64,000 nucleotides of DNA from Amycolatopsis sp. NBC_00345. Lineage in GTDB: Bacteria; Actinomycetota; Actinomycetes; Mycobacteriales; Pseudonocardiaceae. Under the pieces are notes generated by a model, which saw only the letters and a list, made by a program, of their open reading frames with translations, searched no databases and was not told the origin of the DNA. Position numbers and translations under genes: made by a program. Where the stretch lies: assembly GCF_036116635.1 (NCBI RefSeq), contig NZ_CP107995.1, forward strand, positions 3,162,001 through 3,226,000. Reading direction: 5' to 3'. Positions 1 to 8,913 of this stretch are shown here, one piece after another; within the stretch, counting starts at the first letter, position 1; every line of letters begins with the position of its first letter.

Positions 1-535
1 CAACAAGATCATCACCTCGGGCGAGGGCGGCATCTGCCTGACCGAAGACCCGAGGCTGGCCGGCCAGATGGCGCACCTGCGTGCGATGGCCTTCGATTCC
101 GACCACACCTTCCTGCACAAGAAGGTCGGCTACAACTTCCGCATGACCAGCATGCAGGCCGCCGTCGCGCTCGCGCAGACCGAGCAGCTGGACGAGATCC
201 TGGCCCTGCGCAGGGGAATCGAGAAGCGGTACGACGACTTCCTCGCCGGGATCGACGGGATCACCCTGATGCCGCCCCGGGACGTGCTGTGGATGTACGA
301 CCTGCGCGCCGAACGCCGCGACGAGCTGCGCGCGTTCCTGGCCGACGCGGGCATCGAGACCCGGTTGTTCTTCAAGCCCATGAGCCGGCAGCCCGGTTAC
401 CTCGACCCCGGCTGGCCTTCGCTGAACGCCAGCCGGTTCAGCGAGGACGGGTTCTACCTGCCCACCCACACCGGGCTCACCGAAGCCGGCCAGGAGTTCA
501 TCTGCGGGCGGATCCGCGCGTTCCACCACGCCTGA
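1..535 (+). CDS. Sugar aminotransferase, DegT/DnrJ/EryC1 family, NysDII-like (5' end off window)
   Basis: This is the last 178 residues of a PLP-dependent sugar aminotransferase; the open frame enters from the left edge at base 2. The first visible residues, NKIITSGEGG, are the family's PLP-lysine motif, with the Schiff-base lysine at bases 5-7. The motif KVGYNFRMTSMQAA follows, as in perosamine and mycosamine aminotransferases. With a GDP-mannose 4,6-dehydratase at 47.2 kb, the likely reaction is transamination of a GDP-keto-6-deoxymannose to give mycosamine (3-amino) or perosamine (4-amino); the sequence seen here cannot tell which. It is followed 21 bases later by the P450, so the two are probably co-transcribed. 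In the nystatin cluster the NysDII gene also neighbours a P450. The family is clear; the exact sugar position is inferred. Confidence 0.85.
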   Translation, partial: NKIITSGEGGICLTEDPRLAGQMAHLRAMAFDSDHTFLHKKVGYNFRMTSMQAAVALAQTEQLDEILALRRGIEKRYDDFLAGIDGITLMPPRDVLWMYDLRAERRDELRAFLADAGIETRLFFKPMSRQPGYLDPGWPSLNASRFSEDGFYLPTHTGLTEAGQEFICGRIRAFHHA

Positions 536-556
536 AAACCAACCAGGGAACAGGAA

Positions 557-1732
557 ATGACGAGCGTCGAACCGAACATCGTCGACTTTCCGGCTCGCCG
601 GGCGGGGCGTCCGTTCCCGCCGCCGGAATACGCCGAGATCCGCGCCCGGGACGGGCTGGTCAAGGCCACCCTGTCGGAGGGCCGGACGGTCTGGCTGGCC
701 ACCCGCCACGAGGACGTGCGCACGGTGCTCACCGACCGCCGCATCAGCTCCAACCCGGCCCACGACGGGTTCCCGAACTTCGGGCGCACCGGCGGGGTGC
801 CGGCCGCCGACCAGGTCCCGGGCTGGTTCGTCGGGATGGACCCACCGGAGCACGGCCGGTTCCGCAAGGCCCTGATCCCCGAGTTCACCGTGCGCAAGAT
901 CAAGGAGCTGCGCCCGGAGATCCAGCGGGTCGTCGACGGGCGCGTCGACGCCATGCTCGCCGCGGGGAACTCGGCCGACCTCGTGGCCGGCTTCGCGCTT
1001 CCCGTGCCCTCGCTGGTGATCACGGCGCTGCTGGGCGTGCCCTACGCCGATCACGACTTCTTCGAGGCGAAGACCCGGACCCTGGTCAGCTTCGCCTCGA
1101 CCGACGAGGAGCGCGAGGCCGCGGGCAAGCACATCCTGCGCTACATCACCCGTCTCATCACGCTCAAGCAGCAGCGGCCCGCCGACGACCTGCTGAGCCG
1201 GCTGCTGGCCTCGGGCGCCATGACACCCCAGGAGCTGTCCGGCGTCGCGATGCTGCTGCTGATCGCCGGCCACGAGACCACCGCGAACAACATCTCGCTC
1301 GGCGTGGTCACCCTGCTGTCGCACCGGGAATGGATCGGCGACCCCCGCGTCGTCGAAGAGCTGCTGAGGCTCCACTCCGTGGCCGACCTGGTCGCGCTCC
1401 GCGTGGCGGTCGAAGACGTCGAGATCGGCGGCCGGCTGGTCAAGGCGGGCGAAGGCATCGTCCCGCTGGTGGCCGCGGCCAACCACGACGCCGACGCGTT
1501 CGCCGGGCCCACCCGGTTCGACCCCGCCCGCGCCGCCCGCCACCACGTGGCGTTCGGCTACGGCGTCCACCAGTGCCTCGGCCAGAACCTCGTCCGGGCC
1601 GAGATGGAGATCGCCTACCGGACCCTGTTCGCCCGGATCCCGGCCCTGGAGATCGCGGCACCGATCGAGGACCTGCCGTTCAAGTACGACGGCATCCTGT
1701 TCGGGCTGCACGCTTTGCCGGTCAAGTGGTGA
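557..1732 (+). CDS. Cytochrome P450, CYP105-like (AmphN/NysN/PimG-type methyl oxidase candidate)
   Basis: A 391-residue soluble bacterial P450 of normal length. Visible motifs are the I-helix AGHETT (around residue 239), the K-helix ELLR, and the heme-binding FGYGVHQCLG with its cysteine ligand near residue 340. The N-terminus (proline-rich, then WLATRHEDVR and a GFP motif) looks like the CYP105 group that includes AmphN, NysN and PimG. Those enzymes oxidise the methyl branch from the single methylmalonate unit to the exocyclic carboxyl. Module I-3 here provides such a branch, which supports that role. An alternative is epoxidation of the predicted C4=C5 double bond, as PimD does in pimaricin. 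No ferredoxin gene follows. The start is chosen by the purine-rich AGGGAACAGGAA just upstream. Being a P450 is certain; the substrate is inference. Confidence 0.88.
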   Translation: MTSVEPNIVDFPARRAGRPFPPPEYAEIRARDGLVKATLSEGRTVWLATRHEDVRTVLTDRRISSNPAHDGFPNFGRTGGVPAADQVPGWFVGMDPPEHGRFRKALIPEFTVRKIKELRPEIQRVVDGRVDAMLAAGNSADLVAGFALPVPSLVITALLGVPYADHDFFEAKTRTLVSFASTDEEREAAGKHILRYITRLITLKQQRPADDLLSRLLASGAMTPQELSGVAMLLLIAGHETTANNISLGVVTLLSHREWIGDPRVVEELLRLHSVADLVALRVAVEDVEIGGRLVKAGEGIVPLVAAANHDADAFAGPTRFDPARAARHHVAFGYGVHQCLGQNLVRAEMEIAYRTLFARIPALEIAAPIEDLPFKYDGILFGLHALPVKW

Positions 1733-1754
1733 CCCCGCACTGACCTCCCGCGAG

Positions 1755-1784
1755 AACGCCCCCGTGCTCCAGCACGGGGGCGTT
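1755..1784. terminator. Stem-loop terminator between convergent P450 and PKS
   Basis: A perfect 14-bp inverted repeat (AACGCCCCCGTGCT and its complement, two bases between the arms) lies 22 bases after the P450 stop and 17 bases before the PKS stop on the other strand. Short T-containing tracts follow on both strands, so it can serve both transcripts. Confidence 0.8.
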
Positions 1785-1801
1785 TCCATGTCACCGCCCG
1801 G

Positions 1802-2485
1802 TCATCCCCGGGCCAGGACCAGCGAGCCGAGCCAGTCCTCCATGACCTCGGCGGTGACCGCCGAATCCTCCATGGCGAGCGAGAAGTGGTCGGCTTCGAC
1901 GATGCGCACGGTGTCGGCGGGCACGGTGGACTCGGTGACCGCGTCCGCCCGGGTTTCCGCGAACGGCACCGCGCACTTGACCAGCAGGGTCGGCACGGTG
2001 AGCGGGGGGAACTCCATGCCCGCCACCATGGTGAAGTAGTGGCTCATCGCGGACAGCCGCGCGACGTTCGGGACGACCGCCGACGTTTCCAGGCTGCCCA
2101 GGTAGTCCTGGGCGATCTTGTCGAAGTCGACGCTCTCGTCGCCGCGGTGGTGCAGGCTCAGCGCGTCGAGCATGATCACCGCCTCGGGCTTGATGCCCCA
2201 GGTGTTTTCCAGCACGCCGGCGGCCGCGTACGCGAGCGCGCCGGCCGAGGAGTGCCCGACGAGCACGAACGGCTTCCCGTCGCTGGCCTGCAGCGCGCTC
2301 TCGGCGATCATCCTCGCCGTCGCCGCCGGGGTGGCTGGCAGCGCCTCCCCGGTCGCGAAACCGATCAGGGGCAGCGCCGACACCGTGCGCCGGCCGCGGA
2401 ACTGGGCCGCGATCCGCGCGTACTGGTGGACCCCGCCGGTGACCACCGGGGCGCTGACGCAGATCAGCCGCGGCTCCTCCGGCCC
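1802..2485 (-). other. Type I thioesterase domain of the last PKS
   Basis: Alpha/beta-hydrolase release domain. It has a nucleophile Ser in GHSSAG, a likely catalytic Asp in MLDALSL and a His in EADHFS. It is expected to use the C-terminal-half hydroxyl of the seco acid to close the macrolactone. Confidence 0.85.
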
Positions 2486-5400
2486 GTCGGACAGGGTGGC
2501 CGGTACCGGCAGCTCGTCCAGCTCGGCCGGGGCCTCGAAGGTCGGCCGCAGCGCGACGACGGCCTTGAGCAGCAGCATGGCCTCCTTGGTCTTGCCGGCG
2601 TCGAGCGCGCCGAAGTACAGCTTCTCCAGCGTCTCGTCCGATTCGCGCGGCCGGGTCTTCGCTGCCCGCACGGGAGCAGCCCCGAGGTCGCCGGTGATCT
2701 CACCGCACAGCCAGGAAGCCAGCTGCGAGGGGGTCTTGCGGTCGAACACGATCGTCGAAGGCAGCCGCAGCCCGGCCGTCTCGGCGAGCTTGTTGCGCAG
2801 CTCCACCGCGATCAGGGAGTCGAAACCCGATTCGAGGAACGCCCGGTCCGGGTCGAGGGCCGAAGCGTCGCGATGCCCGAGCAGCCCGGCGGCGTAGTCC
2901 ACCACCAGGTTCCGGACCAGCTCCTCCTGCTCGGCCGGGCCGAGCCCCCGGAGCCGGTCCCGCAGGCTCTCCGTCGAGACGGCCTCGGCGCCGGACGCGG
3001 CCGCCCGCCGTCCCGCCGGCACCAGTCCCCGCAGCAGCGCCGGGACCTCGCCCCGGCGGCCCATCCCGGCGGCGCCGACCTTCAGCGCCGCGATGAGCGC
3101 CTCGTCGGAAACCGTGGCGGCGTCGTACATCGCCATGCCCTGGCGGGTGCCGATGGCGGGCAGCCCGGCCGAGGAGATCCGCTTGACGTCGTTGCCGGTG
3201 AGCGCGCCGGTCATCTCGCTCGCCTGCTCCCACAGGCCCCACGCCAGCGAGGTCGCCGGCAGGCCGTGGGCCCGGCGGTGCTGGGCCAGCGCGTCGAGGA
3301 AGACGTTCGCCGCCGCGTAGTTGGCTTGTCCCGGGCTGCCGGTCACACCGGAGACCGAGGAGTACAGCACGAACGCGGCGAGCGGGAGGCCCGCGGTGAG
3401 CTCGTGCAGGTGCCACGCGGCGTCGACCTTCGGCCGCAGGACGGTGTCCAGCCGCTCCGGGGTCAGAGACGCGACGACGCCGTCGTCGAGCACCCCGGCC
3501 GTGTGCACCACCGCGGTCAGCGGGTGGGCCGCCGGGATCGACGCGAGCAGCTCGGCGGTCGCGGCGCGGTCGGCGGTGTCGCAGGCGGCGATCGTGACTT
3601 CGGCGCCGTGCGCGATGAGCTCGGCCCGCAGCTCCAGCGCCCCCGGCGCGTCCGGGCCGCGGCGGCTCGCGAGCAGCAGGTGCCGCACCCCGCGTTCGGC
3701 GGCCAGGTGCCGGGCGAGCTGCCCGGCGAGCGCCCCGGTGCCCCCGGTGATCAGGACGGTTCCACCGGGGTCCCACGCCCTCGGCATCCTCAGCACGATC
3801 TTGCCGATGTGCCGGGCGAGGCTCATGTACCGGAACGCCTCCGGGGCCCGGCGCACGTCCCAGGCGGTCACCGGCAGCGGCTCGAGCACACCCGCGGAGA
3901 ACAGCTCCAGCAGTTCTCCCAGCATCTCCTGGATCCGCTCCGGCGTGACCGTGCCGAGGTCGAACGCCCGGTAGTCCACGTCCGTGAGACCTTCGCGGAT
4001 GTCGGTCTTGCCCATCTCGACGAACCGGCCCCCCGGCGCGAGCACCGCCAGCGAGGCGTCGACGAACTCCCCGGCGAGGGCGTTGAGCACGACGTCGACG
4101 CCGCGTCCCCCGGTGGCCTCCAGGAACCGCGGGCCGAACTCGGTCGTGCGTGAGGACGCGATGTGATCGTCGGCGACGCCGAGGGCGCGCAGCCGGTCCC
4201 CTTTGCCTTCGCTCGCGGTGGCGAAGACCTCGGCGCCGAGGTGCCGGGCGAGCTGGATCGCGGCCATGCCGACGCCGCCCGCGCCGGCATGCACGAGAAC
4301 GGTTTCGCCGCGGCGCAGCCCGGCCAGGTCGACGAACGCGTGGTACGCGGTCAGGAACACCAGCGCCACCGAGGCGGCGCTTTCGTCAGACCAGCCCTCG
4401 GGCACCAGGCCGAGGTAACGCTCGTCGGCCACGGCGACCGGACCGAACCCGCCGTCGATCATGCCCAGCACCCGGTCGCCCGGTTTGACCGACGTGACGT
4501 CGGGGCCGATCTCGGTCACCACCCCGGTGGCCTCGGCGCCCATCAGCCCGTCACGGCCCGGGTACATGCCCAGAGCCTTGAGGACGTCGCGGAAGTTGAC
4601 CCCGGCGGCGGCGACCCGGATCCGGACCTGACGTCCGGTGAGCGGCTCCAGCACCTCGGGGCAGGCGAGCAGGGTCAGGTTTTCGAGGCTGCCGCGGTGG
4701 CTGCTGTCAAGGCGCCACGGACTGTCGGACGGCGGCAGGAGGCCGTCACCCGGCACCAGTGGGGCGAGCCGCCCCGCGCTGACCACGCCTTCGCGCACCA
4801 CGACCTGCGACTCGCCGTCTTCGAAAGCGCCGAGCAACGCCGGAACGGCATCGGCTGATTCTTCCGTGTCGTCGAGGTCCGCCAGCAGGAACCGCCCCGG
4901 GTTCTCGGTCTGCGCCGAGCGCACCAGGCCCCACACCGCGGCGGCCGCGAGGTCAGTGACGTCTTCGCCGCCGGCGGCCATCGCGCCCCGGGTCACCACG
5001 ACCATGCGGGAGCCGGCGAAGCGGTCGTCGGCGAGGAACTGCTGGATCCGGCCGAGGGCCCGGGCGGTCAGCGCGTGCACCGAAGCCGGGCCGCCCGCGG
5101 TGAGGTCACCCTTGACCGGCAGCAGGAACACCTCCGGCACCGCGCCGGCGACCTCGTCCGGAGAGTCCACAAAGGACGTCACAACGTCACCGGCGAGGCT
5201 GGCTGCAGCGGCGAAGCCGAACTCGTCGCCGCCGACGATCGCCCAGCGCGTGCCGGGGGCCGAGGCGGCCGGGACGGGCGTCCACTCCACCCGGAACAGC
5301 GGCTGCCGGTCCGCACGCGCCCCGGTGGCGAGTGCCGTGGACGCGGACCGCAGGACCAAGGAGTCCGCCGACAGCACCGGCTCCCCCTCGATGTCCGCTG

Positions 5401-8400
5401 CCGCGAGCGAGACCGTGTCGGTGCCGATCCCGGCGAGGCGCACGCGCAGCGTCGAGGCGCCGCCGGCATGCAGGGACACACCGGTCCACGCGAACGGCAG
5501 CAGGAGTTTGCCCGCCGTCTCGGGATCGACGAACGACACCGCGTGCAGCGCCGCGTCCAGCAGCGCGGGGTGCATCCCGAACGCCTCGGCGTCTTCGGCA
5601 GTCGGCGGCAGGGTGACTTCGGCGTAGACCGCGGTGTCGTCCCGCCAGGCCGCGCGCAGGCCCTGGAAGACCGGGCCGAAGGTGCCGCCGTCGTAGAAGC
5701 CGTCGAGGTCGATGGGCACCGCGTCCGCGGGCGGCCAGGCACTCACGTCGAACCCGGTCGCCCGCTCGGCCGAAGAGAGCACACCGGTGGCGTGTTCGGT
5801 CCACTCCTGGTCCGCCGGAGCGTCCACGGGACGCGAGAAGATCTGGAGGTCACGGCGGTCCTGGTCGCCGGGGGCGCCGACCCGCACCTGGATCGCCACC
5901 GCTTCCTCCGGCGGCAGCACCAGGGGTATCGACAGCGTCAGCTCGTCGATCCGGCCGCAGCCGGCCTGGTCCGCGGCGCGGATGGCCAGCTCCAGGAAAC
6001 CCGTGCCGGGCAACAGCACCAGGCCGCCGACGCGGTGGTCGGCGAGCCAGGGGTGGGTCGCCAGCGACAGCCGCCCGGTCAGCAGCAGCCCGTCCGACCC
6101 GGCGAGCGACACCGCGGCGCCGAGCAGCGGGTGGTCCGCGGAGACCAGTCCGAGGCCGTGCGCGTCGGACTGCGGCGGCACCGCCCGCGGCCAGTGCCGC
6201 TCGTGCTGGAAGGCGTAGGTCGGCAGGCCGGCCGGGCGGGCGCCGGCGGGGAACGCGGGCGCCCAGTCGACGCCGACCCCGCGGACGAACACCTCCGCCA
6301 TCGAGGTCAGGAATCGCCGCAGGTCACCGGCGTCACGGCGCAGGGTCCCGGCGACCACGGCCGGTCCGCCGGTCTCGTCGAGCGTCTCGTGGATGCTGCC
6401 GGTGAGCACCGGGTGCGCGCTCACCTCGACGAACGCGCGGTGGCCCTGCCCGAGCAGGGCGCGGACGGCCGGCTCGAACCCGACGGCCTGGCGCAGGTTG
6501 CGGTACCAGTACCCGGCGTCCATCGTCGTGGTGTCGAGCCAGTCACCGGTCACTGTGGAGAAGAAGGGGATCTCGGCCTCGCGCGGAGTCACCGTGGCCA
6601 GCAGCGACGCCAGATCCGCTTCGAGGTCTTCGACCTGGGCGGAATGGGACGCGTAGTCCACTGCGATCCGGCGGACCCGGACCTCCTCGGCCGTCAGCTC
6701 TTCGAACAGCGTGTCGAGCGCGCCGGGCTCGCCGGACACGACCACGGACTTCGGCCCGTTGACCGCCGCGACCGAGATCGCCCGGCCGTCCAGCCGGGCT
6801 TCGACGTCGGCCGGCGGCAGAGGGATCGACATCATCCCGCCGCGGCCGGCCAGGGTGTCCCGGATCGCCTTGCTGCGCAGGGAGACGACCCGCGCACCGT
6901 CCTCAAGCGACAGTGCGCCGGACACCACCGCCGCGGCGATCTCCCCCTGTGAATGCCCCACCACCGCGTCCGGCTCGACTCCCCGAGAGCGCCACAACGC
7001 GGCCAGGGAGACCATGATCGCCCACGACGCCGGCTGGACCACGTCCACCCGGTCCAGCGACGGCGCGCCCTCGACCTCGTGCAGCACATCAAGCAGCGAC
7101 CAGTCCACGAAGGACGACAGCGCGGCCGCGCACTCCTGGAGGCGCTCGGCGAACTCGGGCGACTCCTCGGCGAGGCGGGCGCCCATCCCGGCCCACTGCG
7201 AGCCTTGGCCGGGGAAGACGAACACCGTGCGGCCCTCGACGTCGGCCGTACCGGTGACCACGCCGGTCAGATCGGCCAGCCCGGCGAGCAGCTCGTCCCG
7301 GGTCTCCCCCAGCACGACCGCACGCCGGTCGAACGCGGTGCGCGTAGTGGCGAGGGAGAGACCCATGTCCGCCGCGGCGATCCCCGGGTTCTCCTTCGCG
7401 TAGGCCAGCAGCCGGTCGGCCTGGTCGCGCAGGGCCGGTATGCCCTTGCCCGAAACCACCCACGGGAGCACACCGCTGGTCACAACCGTGCTCACGGTGC
7501 TTTCCGACTCGGAGGCCTGCTCCAGGATGATGTGCGCATTGGTCCCGCTGATCCCGAACGAGGACACTCCAGCGCGGCGCGGGCGGCCGACCTCCGGCCA
7601 CTCCACTCGCTCAGTCAGCAACGACACCGCACCCGCGGACCAGTCCACATGCGACGACGGCTCCGTGACGTGCAACGTCTCCGGCAGCACACCGTGCCGG
7701 ATCGCCATCACCATCTTGATCACCCCGGCCACCCCGGCCGCGGCCTGGGTGTGACCGATGTTGGACTTGATCCCGCCCAGCCACAACGGGATCTCCCGAT
7801 CCTGCCCATACGTCGCGATAATCGCCTGAGCCTCGATCGGATCACCCAGCACCGTGCCGGTGCCATGCGCCTCCACCGCATCAACATCCAAAGTGGACAG
7901 ACCTGCGCCCGCCAGCGCCGCCCGGATCACCCGCTGCTGCGACGGGCCGTTGGGGGCGGTGAGGCCGTTGGACGCGCCGTCCTGGTTCACCGCGGAACCC
8001 CGCACCACCGCCAAGACCTGGTGGCCGAGACGCTCCGCGTCCGACAGCTTCTCCACCAGCAGCATGCCGATCCCTTCGGACCAGCCAGTGCCGTCGGCGT
8101 CGTCGGAGAACGCCTTGCACCGCCCGTCGGTGGCGAGCCCGCCCTGGCGCGTGAACCCGGCGAAGCCCAGTGCGGTCGACATCACCGTCACTCCGCCGGC
8201 CAGCGCCATCGAGCACTCACCGGAACGCAACGCCTGCGCCGCCAGATGCAAGGCCACCAGAGACGACGAGCACGCCGTGTCGATCGTAACGGCCGGGCCT
8301 TCCAAGCCGAACGTGTAAGAAATGCGACCCGAGACGACGCTCGCCGCCAGACCGGTGCCCGCGTGGCCTTCCACGTCCTCGCCCGAAGCGAGGACGAGGT

Positions 8401-8878
8401 TCGCGTAGTCCTGGCCGTTGGTGCCGACGAACACACCGGTCCGGCTGCCGCGCAAAGTGCCCGGATCGAGGCCCGCGCGCTCCATCGCCTCCCACGAAGT
8501 CTCCAGCAGCAACCGCTGCTGCGGATCCATCGCCAGCGCCTCCCGCGGCGAAATCCCGAAGAACCCCGCATCGAAACCGCTGATGTCGTCGAGGAAACCG
8601 CCCTCGGTGGTCGCGCTGCGGCCCTGGCCGTCACCGGCGAGCGTGGCGAGGTCCCAGCCGCGGTCCACCGGGAACTCCGTGATCCCGTCCGAAGAGGACG
8701 CGACGAGGTCCCAGAGTCCCTCCGGTGAGCCGACGCCGCCGGGGAACCGGCACGCCATCCCGACGATCGCGACGGGCTCCTGCTTCCCGGACTCGGCCTC
8801 TTCCAGGCGCCGGCGCGTCTGGTGCAGGTCGGCGGTGACCCACTTCAGGTATTCGACGAGCTTCTGGTCGTCCGGCAT
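1802..8878 (-). CDS. Type I modular PKS, terminal module with thioesterase (AmphK/NysK/PimS4 position)
   Basis: A 2358-residue protein carrying the last extension module and chain release. Order: N-terminal docking helix (1-32), KS (about 33-460, Cys near 200 in DTACSSS), AT (about 555-850), DH (HxxxGxxxxP near 946), ER (HAGAGGVG near 1530), KR (GGTGALAG near 1710, Tyr near 1853), ACP (GFDSL near 2018) and TE (GHSSAG near 2207, His in EADHF). The AT has GHSQG and YASH, the methylmalonyl signature. All reductive domains keep their motifs, so C2 should carry a methyl and C3 should be fully reduced. AmphK and NysK instead use malonate with only a KR, so this domain set is unusual for the position. 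The start has a good AGGAAGG site 9 bases upstream. It lies 35 bases after the preceding PKS gene in the same operon. The TE should cyclise the chain to the macrolactone. Confidence 0.95.
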   Translation of the reverse strand: MPDDQKLVEYLKWVTADLHQTRRRLEEAESGKQEPVAIVGMACRFPGGVGSPEGLWDLVASSSDGITEFPVDRGWDLATLAGDGQGRSATTEGGFLDDISGFDAGFFGISPREALAMDPQQRLLLETSWEAMERAGLDPGTLRGSRTGVFVGTNGQDYANLVLASGEDVEGHAGTGLAASVVSGRISYTFGLEGPAVTIDTACSSSLVALHLAAQALRSGECSMALAGGVTVMSTALGFAGFTRQGGLATDGRCKAFSDDADGTGWSEGIGMLLVEKLSDAERLGHQVLAVVRGSAVNQDGASNGLTAPNGPSQQRVIRAALAGAGLSTLDVDAVEAHGTGTVLGDPIEAQAIIATYGQDREIPLWLGGIKSNIGHTQAAAGVAGVIKMVMAIRHGVLPETLHVTEPSSHVDWSAGAVSLLTERVEWPEVGRPRRAGVSSFGISGTNAHIILEQASESESTVSTVVTSGVLPWVVSGKGIPALRDQADRLLAYAKENPGIAAADMGLSLATTRTAFDRRAVVLGETRDELLAGLADLTGVVTGTADVEGRTVFVFPGQGSQWAGMGARLAEESPEFAERLQECAAALSSFVDWSLLDVLHEVEGAPSLDRVDVVQPASWAIMVSLAALWRSRGVEPDAVVGHSQGEIAAAVVSGALSLEDGARVVSLRSKAIRDTLAGRGGMMSIPLPPADVEARLDGRAISVAAVNGPKSVVVSGEPGALDTLFEELTAEEVRVRRIAVDYASHSAQVEDLEADLASLLATVTPREAEIPFFSTVTGDWLDTTTMDAGYWYRNLRQAVGFEPAVRALLGQGHRAFVEVSAHPVLTGSIHETLDETGGPAVVAGTLRRDAGDLRRFLTSMAEVFVRGVGVDWAPAFPAGARPAGLPTYAFQHERHWPRAVPPQSDAHGLGLVSADHPLLGAAVSLAGSDGLLLTGRLSLATHPWLADHRVGGLVLLPGTGFLELAIRAADQAGCGRIDELTLSIPLVLPPEEAVAIQVRVGAPGDQDRRDLQIFSRPVDAPADQEWTEHATGVLSSAERATGFDVSAWPPADAVPIDLDGFYDGGTFGPVFQGLRAAWRDDTAVYAEVTLPPTAEDAEAFGMHPALLDAALHAVSFVDPETAGKLLLPFAWTGVSLHAGGASTLRVRLAGIGTDTVSLAAADIEGEPVLSADSLVLRSASTALATGARADRQPLFRVEWTPVPAASAPGTRWAIVGGDEFGFAAAASLAGDVVTSFVDSPDEVAGAVPEVFLLPVKGDLTAGGPASVHALTARALGRIQQFLADDRFAGSRMVVVTRGAMAAGGEDVTDLAAAAVWGLVRSAQTENPGRFLLADLDDTEESADAVPALLGAFEDGESQVVVREGVVSAGRLAPLVPGDGLLPPSDSPWRLDSSHRGSLENLTLLACPEVLEPLTGRQVRIRVAAAGVNFRDVLKALGMYPGRDGLMGAEATGVVTEIGPDVTSVKPGDRVLGMIDGGFGPVAVADERYLGLVPEGWSDESAASVALVFLTAYHAFVDLAGLRRGETVLVHAGAGGVGMAAIQLARHLGAEVFATASEGKGDRLRALGVADDHIASSRTTEFGPRFLEATGGRGVDVVLNALAGEFVDASLAVLAPGGRFVEMGKTDIREGLTDVDYRAFDLGTVTPERIQEMLGELLELFSAGVLEPLPVTAWDVRRAPEAFRYMSLARHIGKIVLRMPRAWDPGGTVLITGGTGALAGQLARHLAAERGVRHLLLASRRGPDAPGALELRAELIAHGAEVTIAACDTADRAATAELLASIPAAHPLTAVVHTAGVLDDGVVASLTPERLDTVLRPKVDAAWHLHELTAGLPLAAFVLYSSVSGVTGSPGQANYAAANVFLDALAQHRRAHGLPATSLAWGLWEQASEMTGALTGNDVKRISSAGLPAIGTRQGMAMYDAATVSDEALIAALKVGAAGMGRRGEVPALLRGLVPAGRRAAASGAEAVSTESLRDRLRGLGPAEQEELVRNLVVDYAAGLLGHRDASALDPDRAFLESGFDSLIAVELRNKLAETAGLRLPSTIVFDRKTPSQLASWLCGEITGDLGAAPVRAAKTRPRESDETLEKLYFGALDAGKTKEAMLLLKAVVALRPTFEAPAELDELPVPATLSDGPEEPRLICVSAPVVTGGVHQYARIAAQFRGRRTVSALPLIGFATGEALPATPAATARMIAESALQASDGKPFVLVGHSSAGALAYAAAGVLENTWGIKPEAVIMLDALSLHHRGDESVDFDKIAQDYLGSLETSAVVPNVARLSAMSHYFTMVAGMEFPPLTVPTLLVKCAVPFAETRADAVTESTVPADTVRIVEADHFSLAMEDSAVTAEVMEDWLGSLVLARG
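2692..8783 (-). other. PKS module K: KS-AT(methylmalonyl)-DH-ER-KR-ACP
   Basis: Ninth and last module in the window. The AT carries YASH and is almost identical to the AT of module I-3. DH, ER and KR (B-type, LDD present) all look active. The predicted product is a saturated methyl-branched unit at C2/C3. Boundaries are approximate. Confidence 0.85.
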
Positions 8879-8913
8879 CGTGCTCTACCTTCCTGTCCGT
8901 GATCGGCCACGGG

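Noticed and set aside
289..1743. A 484-residue + strand frame overlapping the aminotransferase and P450
   Set aside because: It is out of phase with both recognised genes and is Arg/Pro-rich without family motifs.
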